From the NCBI GenBank assembly GCA_030248135.1, contig JASANC010005240.1, positions 19,082-83,081 of the forward strand: DNA of 64,000 nt, read 5' to 3'. The notes beneath the pieces are model-generated. The model was not told the DNA's origin, searched no databases, and saw only the letters and a program-made list of their open reading frames with translations. Within the stretch, counting starts at the first letter, position 1. Each line of letters opens with the position of its first letter. The stretch is from Theristus sp. LFF4_11. Taxonomy: Eukaryota; Nematoda; Chromadorea; Monhysterida; Xyalidae. Below are positions 58,501-64,000 of the stretch, one piece after another. The position numbers were made by a program, and so were the translations under genes.

Positions 58501-60393
58501 TCACCGCCATTTCAGCCAGTAATAAATCAGGAACATGATCAGCACCGTGCAAATCATGCCAATCGCCAGAAAGAGCTTGTCCTCCGTGGTTCGTCGCTCG
58601 ATCAGTCGCATGACGGTGTTCGAGAGGCCCAGCTGATTGGCGACGTCCAGCATTTTGCGGCGAACGTTCTTCAGCGAGAAACCCTGCTCGCGAATGTGAC
58701 CTGGCATAAAAGAAACCGTGCAAAAAAATAGTCGGCTACAGTGAAACTCTACATTATAGGCAATCAGCTGATTATGCGACTATGCGAGACAAGAGCACCG
58801 GAGTCACGTGGGTTGAAAGTTGTAAATATGGCGAAGCCGAACACAAACAAAGAATGCAACATACAGAGGGTGGCACAAAAAAGCACCGCAAAAGCGCACG
58901 TTCTCAAGTGTACTCCACTCCACCGTATTGCCCGTTTTAAGTCAAACGCTAGACAATCAGCTGATTGTGATCACCAACCAATCAGCCGATTGCCTATAAT
59001 TCCGAGTTCGGCTCTTTTTCTTTCGACACTTGTCGCGACACACCCTGTACACGTAGCCGTCGCCAACTGACCGAGCACCGAGTGGCCGTGATCGATGAGA
59101 TTGTCCAATTCGCGGTCAGCATTTCGCAATCGATCGTTATGCTCCGCGTCGGCGTCGTCGCCAATCAGAACGCTGGTGGCGCCATTTTCGTTGGCCGTGA
59201 ATCGCCGCTGCAGCAATTCGTCGCGCATCGCCCGCTGCTGCTCACGTTGGGCGGCCTTTTTCGAAAGAGCATCCAGGGCGGCCTGAACAGGCGAATGTGC
59301 AAACTGCGCAATCACGTTGAGATACCAGAATGTTGAATTGTGTGCATGGCATTTAGTTCTACAGCCGAACTCTAAAATATAAGGAATCAGCTGGCTGGTT
59401 GGTGATGGTGATACATGCATTCGGTGCAAACGAAGCTCAAGCGTCTCGCTACAGCAATGCCTGCACAGAAAGCACGCATCAAGTGACTACCAACCGATTA
59501 GCTGATTCCCAATAATTCAGCTCGACCGTATATCCATGCGTATTTTCGATAATCGTTTGAATTTTTTGCGCCAAGGCAAAAAACGTGACACAAATAAACT
59601 TTTTTTGACATAATCAAGCGCTCTATTTTGTTGTTTCCAACAGTTGCAAAACGTTCGATTTCTGCTGGCACCATCGTATGATGGAAAGTTCGGTCAGGAA
59701 GACGGTGCACTTTGTTACAACAGTCATGTTGCACATGTCAGAACGTTGCACAGTCACAAACCAACCAGAGCTCCGATCAGCTGCGTGTTTCTTTGTGACC
59801 ATGCAAGACTGCTGCTACAGGCTACTGTCTATGCTAATGCTACACGACCGATGCTAACCAATAAGTGTTGATAGTCGTATCGCAGTTGATCGACCCGGTA
59901 TTTTGAGTGACGCCGTTGGTGAGGCGGTTCCCTGTTCACAATTGATTCCAAGCGGTCGCAGTTTTCGTTGATCTGGAAAAGAAAAACCAAAATATTTTTA
60001 ATATTTGAAGCACGCCCCCCACCGATTTCGGAAACCCGAAGGTACCAAACTCCGGTGGGATTGGGGAAATCAATCAATCAATCCGACTTCACAGTAACGT
60101 CGATCCGCCTTCAAAGTCCTTGCAATGCAAGATCTCTGACAGACAGACAGAGACAACTCGATTTCACTTCATTTTTACCAACAGCAAGCTGCAAGCAGCT
60201 CAGCCACAGAAAAAAATCAAGAAAAAAAAACAGTTTACTGAAAAAACGTGAATTGTCTGACCGAATGCAGCTGTTCCCGAAGTCGATTCTCAGTTTGCCG
60301 CGTTTCATGCGCCGTACTGCAGCGTTCCATGTCGGCGAGACCGAGCGGTATTTTCTGCAAGAGCGCCGCCGTCGCCGTCAACAGCGATTCCAT
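58501..60393 (-). CDS. Membrin / Golgi SNAP receptor complex member 2
   Basis: A Qb-SNARE of the cis-Golgi that drives fusion of ER-derived vesicles. Four exons, - strand, phases consistent: 60393-60262 (ATG), 59972-59859, 59282-59072 and 58700-58501 (stop); 218 residues against about 212 in vertebrates. Seen: N-terminal helical head, EPPHQRRHSKYRVDQLRYDY, a REQQRAMRDELLQRRF helix, then the SNARE motif (IGDDADAEHNDRLRNADREL through NVRRKMLDVANQLGLSNTVM) and a C-terminal membrane anchor LFLAIGMICTVLIMFLIYYW with a two-residue basic end. The match to the family through LDVANQLGLSNTVMRLIE is plain. Introns contain two CAGTCGAAC MITEs and one repeat R. Confidence 0.95.
58739..59012. mobile_element. 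MITE, CAGTCGAAC family (diverged)
   Basis: TA-CAGTGAAACTCTACATTAT and CCTATAATTCCGAGTTCGG arms with TCAGCTGATT and ACCAATCAGCCGATT. In the last intron of the membrin gene; the right end is degenerate. Confidence 0.65.
59362..59528. mobile_element. MITE, CAGTCGAAC family
   Basis: CAGCCGAACTCTAAAATAT to AATAATTCAGCTCGACCG with TA on both sides; 167 bp, middle includes CAATGCCTGCACAGAAAGCA as in the 16773 copy. In a membrin intron. Confidence 0.75.
60006..60067 (+). repeat. Repeat R with (ATCA)n end
   Basis: TGAAGCACGCCCCCCACCGA through GGTGGGATTGGGGAA, followed by ATCAATCAATCAATC. Same as 27167 over 60 bp. Lies in the first intron of the membrin gene. Confidence 0.75.
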
Positions 60394-60559
60394 TGTTGGC
60401 TTGATTCGCTCGCAGTTCGTCGGTCGGCCCCGGTGGATTTGTTTTCGACGTCTTTGTTCAAAATAAAAATGTTATTTGCGCTTTGCCAACACTGCGGTGA
60501 GGCGAGGGCAGGACTAGGAGGTTCAATTTTTATAAACTTAAAAAAAAATCTTTAAAAAA

Positions 60560-60868
60560 AATTGATTTTTTTTAAATAGTTACTTTATTTGTGGTATTTA
60601 CCGGAGTGCTACATTATGAAAGAAATGCACATGCATCTTCATCAAAAATCCATTCCACTGGCACGGGTGCAGCGGCTGCACACGCACAGCATCTATTCAT
60701 CTGTGGAGAAGTGTCGGGAACCCATCTGTAAAACTTGTCGATGCAGAAAAGGGATCAGAAAACAACTCTGTCTGTCTGTTCCTTCTGCCATAGTGCAAGC
60801 GAAAAAATTGACGATGTGTTCTGTTCTGTTTGACGTGGTGAGGCATACAAATAAACTTGATTGATTGA
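60560..60868 (+). repeat. 3' fragment of a (TTGA)n-tailed retroelement
   Basis: Ends GTGAGGCATACAAATAAACT followed by TTGATTGATTGATT. The same terminal sequence closes the block at 62611-62652, so this is a truncated copy of a retroposon with a TTGA-type tail. Confidence 0.5.
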
Positions 60869-61526
60869 TTATGAAAATCGGCTAAAGTCACTTTTCAGTG
60901 ATATTTTCTTGTCTCTTGTGCCGTTCCGTTTGTTCAGTTCAGAGATCCTTTGATTTCCGTCTGCGATTGCTGCCCGTCTGAATTGTGCCAAGAGTGATTT
61001 TGGCTGTCACAAATTTTTAAATGATAAAGTTTTGAACAGCGGATCGAATGTGCGTTCAGAAATTGTTCGTCGTTGTAGCCCGGTGCAACCTCCAAATCAG
61101 CACGTGTCCAACTCGTTTTTCATTTCTTTTTCTGGGCAAACCAATCAGTGCGATCAACCAATCGACCTTCCTTTAAAATCTCTGTTTATCATCACGATCA
61201 ACCAATCAACCAATCATGGTCTTGTGCAACGTGCAACCAATCACCGTGTCACTTGTTTGTTTTTCTGGGTCAACCAATCAGAGCGGCCTTTCGCCATTGG
61301 GTCGGTCGAAAGCACACGAATGGCGTCGCTTCATCAGCTTTCTCACTACGTTCCTTAATTCAAGAAGTTGCAACAAGGAATTGCATTTTCTCTCTTTGGT
61401 TGAAAAACTAAATAAATTTGGCTGCCACACCTTTTTAAAATGTCTATTTCTGTTTTTAAAGCGTGATTGCTTATAATTCACGCTCTTGTTTTCTTTTTGC
61501 TGTTTAGTACAAAATATTTCTTTCCC

Positions 61527-62031
61527 TATGTAGGCCAACCGGTATTTACCCATACACAGCCCAAGTTTCAGGAATTCAATCCGTCGACGTGGTGCCCTTG
61601 TGGCGCCAGAAACAAAAACTCGAGTCGCTCGTCTCAAGCTGGCCGAAGGCAGGAAGCGGTCACTGTCACTGGTTTCCTCGCCGACGACGTCGCCCATTCT
61701 CCAGGCGCCCAAGCGTGCAAATATGGCCGAGCCGTCGGCGTTGGAAGCTATTCTGACTGCATTGACACAACAGATAAAAGAACAAAACGATCTAATTCGC
61801 CAACAGCAACAACGGCAAGAGGAGTTCATTCGGCAGCAACAGCAGCGGCAAGACGAACGCGACAGTGCGATTATTGACTTGCTAAAGAAACAAAGTGAAA
61901 TGCTCAGTGTTTTGATGAGCAAATTCAACGCGCCACAAGCTGTTACGAACAATATCGATCACTGTGTGTGTGCACATAACAATGTGTGCTCTTGTGGCTT
62001 TTGTGTTCAGGGCATTCTTTTTGTTAACTAG
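61527..62031 (+). CDS. Gag-like coiled-coil ORF
   Basis: A frame open before 61600 and running to TAG at 62029. It reads a basic, Ser/Thr/Pro-rich head, then MAEPSALEAILTALTQQIKE and a Gln-rich coiled coil (LIRQQQQRQEEFIRQQQQRQ), a LKKQSEMLSVLMSKFN helix and a Cys-rich end CVCAHNNVCSCGFC. A short N-terminal helix plus Gln-rich coiled coil is typical of retrotransposon gag starts. It is followed 580 bp later by a retroposon 3' end, so it may be ORF1 of that element. The initiation codon is uncertain (first ATG at 61721). Confidence 0.4.
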
Positions 62032-62652
62032 CACTGTTACTTGCTTGCTGTTGCTCATCACTTGCTGTTAGCTGTATTTGGGATGGCACAGGAAAAATAA
62101 GAGCCCATAAACAAAAAATAACAAAAAAAACAAAAAAAAAGAAAAAAAAGAAAAAAGAAGAAAAAAAACAAGAGAGAAAAACTGCGATGAAGAAAAGAAA
62201 AGCAACTGTGACGTGTTTATTTTGCTTTCTCTTGCTTAATTTAATCGTGCCTGAATGTCAATCGTGGCCGTTGTGCGCTGTCTGATGTTGTCGGTTCGTG
62301 ATGTTGTCGGTTCGTGATCGCGCTATTTTATTTATTTCTTCTCTCAAGCTTCAATTGTGTTTGCGCGTTTTTTTTAACATTCATTGTTTCTGACTGTCGA
62401 CGGTTGGTTTTATTTTGTGGATTTTGTTTCTTTGTGTGAATACCCGGGCAGTCATCTGCCCATTCGTTTGCATCGACTTTTTGCTTGCTTTCATTCATGC
62501 ATTCACCAAGTTCATCAATAATCTCGTGTTTCTTTAGGTTTTTTTGTGACATCAATTGTGTTTGTTTTGCATAATGGAAGTTTTGTGAATGTGTTGATGT
62601 GAACTTGCCGTGAGGCATACAAATAAAATTGATTGATTGATTGATTGATTGT
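62032..62652 (+). mobile_element. Probable 3' region of the (TTGA)n-tailed retroelement
   Basis: Starts with an A-rich AACAAAAAAAA / GAAAAAAAAG stretch, then T-rich DNA, and ends GTGAGGCATACAAATAAAAT followed by five TTGA units. The shared terminal GTGAGGCATACAAATAAA with 60837 defines the 3' end of a family. Confidence 0.5.
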
Positions 62653-62830
62653 GGAAAGTTACGCTAAAATTGGAAAGCGCCATTTTTTTAGTTAATTAAA
62701 AAAATTAATATTTTTTATTTAAAAAAATTGGGATTTTCTTTTTTTTCGAACCCTTGTTGCACGTGCTGCACCACTCCCATCCCCATTTCAGATCAGATAT
62801 GACATATGAGAAAGAAAACAAGTTAAAACT

Positions 62831-63085
62831 GTGCGCCGTTTTGTCAACTGTAAATTAACTGAACCAAACAAAAAATCAGCTTCGAACAAAAAAACAAATC
62901 ATGTTTCAACAACCGGTGACTTCCTCAACAACAGCAACATCGACAGTAGCTTCGATCGTTGCGCGCTTGTCTACGACGATGCTGCTCCCGTGACGTTTGA
63001 ACTTGGTGGAGCGACGTTTTACACGAACGGAGTTCTCGAGCTCGATGCGCAAAATCTGATAATGAATTCGCAAGAAGATTGTTAG
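62831..63085 (+). CDS. Weak candidate exon
   Basis: Its second half, FDRCALVYDDAAPVTFELGG followed by ATFYTNGVLELDAQNL, shows coding-like codon use and the frame closes at TAG. The first part is Lys/Asn-rich and probably non-coding. Nothing recognised. Confidence 0.25.
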   Translation: MRRFVNCKLTEPNKKSASNKKTNHVSTTGDFLNNSNIDSSFDRCALVYDDAAPVTFELGGATFYTNGVLELDAQNLIMNSQEDC

Positions 63086-63192
63086 TGTTGTTTTACCACC
63101 AGAAATTGTCATTGATGTTCAAAAAATTAACCAAGTTGTGGGATAGTTTCGTATTTCGGCATTCTCTGGCCAACATCACAAGCAGAAGAGGG

Positions 63193-63654
63193 CATAGTTG
63201 TTCCAGAGCCGAGGGGGGGGGGGGGGGCGCGATATAGATAGCTGGAGCAAATTTTTTAGATAGATAGATAGCTGGAAAATTTTGGGGGAGGGCATGTGAC
63301 TTTGGGGGGGGGGGGGGGGGCGGTCAAAATTTTGAAATCAGATAGATAGATAGCTAAAACGCTAAAAAACTATAAAAACAGCAAAATAATGCTAAAAATA
63401 TGCTAAAAATCAAGTGTAAACGCGTATTTTGCCTAAAATTAGCAAAATTTTAACGAGTTTCGAGAAAAAACGGTCAATTATGGTCAAAAATTGACTCATT
63501 TTATATCTTCGAAGACAAAAATTTTCAGATAGATAGCTGGCTGAGAAATTTTCTTAGATAGATAATAGCTGAGCCGAAAAAACTTCTCTGATAGAGATAG
63601 ATTCGAAAATTTTTAGGGGGCCCAGGCCCCCCCCCCCCCCCTAGAACAACTATG
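63193..63654. mobile_element. hAT-type MITE, intact copy
   Basis: CATAGTTGTTCCAGAGCC to CTAGAACAACTATG, 462 bp, flanked by GAAGAGGG on both sides (63185-63192 and 63655-63662). Contains poly-G runs and TAGATAGATAGATAGC. Same family as 41211 and 41620. Confidence 0.93.
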
Positions 63655-63662
63655 GAAGAGGG

Positions 63663-64000
63663 GTGGCCTCATCGGTGATGTGCCCCTCAGGAACTTGAAA
63701 TGCGGTTCCCACGGATCCCACGCCCATCTGCGTTCAGCGTAAAATCACAAAAACTCGTAGCGTTCGCGTTCCGTTGTTTTTCCGGATGATAATGCCTGCT
63801 TGAAATTGTAGGTCCGATTTCACCCGAACGCAGTGGAACTGATTGCACCATTCTCTATGCTATTTGCACACTTCACTATAGCTAATCTTCATGAATGCCA
63901 TTTTTCATCCAATCTCATTTCCCCACACGCCCCATCACCACCAATTCCATTCCATAGGGATGGAAAAAACCGTTTTTTTATATTTTGTATTTAGTAATCG
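63663..64000. other. Window end, no supported feature
   Basis: No coding frame or named repeat seen. Confidence 0.3.

Noticed and set aside
61278..61952. 224-codon open frame on the - strand
   Set aside because: It is antisense to the Gln-rich coiled coil; its Cys/Arg repeats are the mirror of CAG/CAA codons.

Overview
This is a eukaryotic window of roughly average GC with short (about 90-290 bp) exons, GT-AG introns and a very heavy load of small inverted-repeat transposons. The mix of an AMP deaminase, a family-92 glycosyltransferase, an AMDHD2-type deacetylase and membrin, together with intron style, suggests an invertebrate animal, most likely a nematode outside the Caenorhabditis group. 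That organism call is inference, not proof.

Layout. On the + strand from about 1.6 to 14.7 kb is an AMP deaminase gene of 13-14 recognisable exons. Its introns are full of transposons, and a very GC-rich stretch at 7.8-8.1 kb sits where a conserved exon is expected. Next, at 16.5-19.7 kb (+), is a GT92 (DUF23-like) glycosyltransferase. At 19.8-25.6 kb on the - strand lie two adjacent genes for unrecognised secreted-type proteins; they share a Cys motif and an acidic YY-rich segment and look like diverged tandem paralogues.

From 25.8 to 36.0 kb is a composite mobile region. A 4.5-kb foldback element has terminal inverted repeats AAGG(C/T)CCGTTTAGCCGTCC and carries a 148-bp tandem array and an internal 145-bp inverted repeat. 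Next to it is a Penelope-like retroelement unit (30.3-35.4 kb) bracketed by two direct copies of the foldback right arm. The retroelement has a GIY-YIG endonuclease N-terminal to its reverse transcriptase (the permuted arrangement described for Naiad-type elements). It also has a spliced ORF1 whose exon 1 lies downstream of ORF2 while exon 2 lies upstream, so the unit is a tandem or circularly permuted copy. A structured RNA candidate with hammerhead-like core sequences follows the ORF2 stop.

From 37.7 to 43.4 kb (-) is a complete nine-exon N-acetylglucosamine-6-phosphate deacetylase gene. From 43.5 to 55 kb the DNA is mainly MITEs, several with readable target-site duplications and nested insertions, plus a few weak candidate exons. 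At 55.6-57.1 kb (+) are three phase-matched exons of an unrecognised protein. At 58.5-60.4 kb (-) is a complete four-exon membrin/GOSR2 SNARE gene. From 61.5 kb to the end are a gag-like coiled-coil ORF with a (TTGA)n-tailed 3' end, one weak ORF and a hAT-type MITE with a perfect 8-bp duplication.

The host genes are separate housekeeping functions (purine salvage, amino-sugar catabolism, Golgi SNARE, protein or lipid glycosylation) and do not form an operon. The unusual biology here is in the mobile elements.
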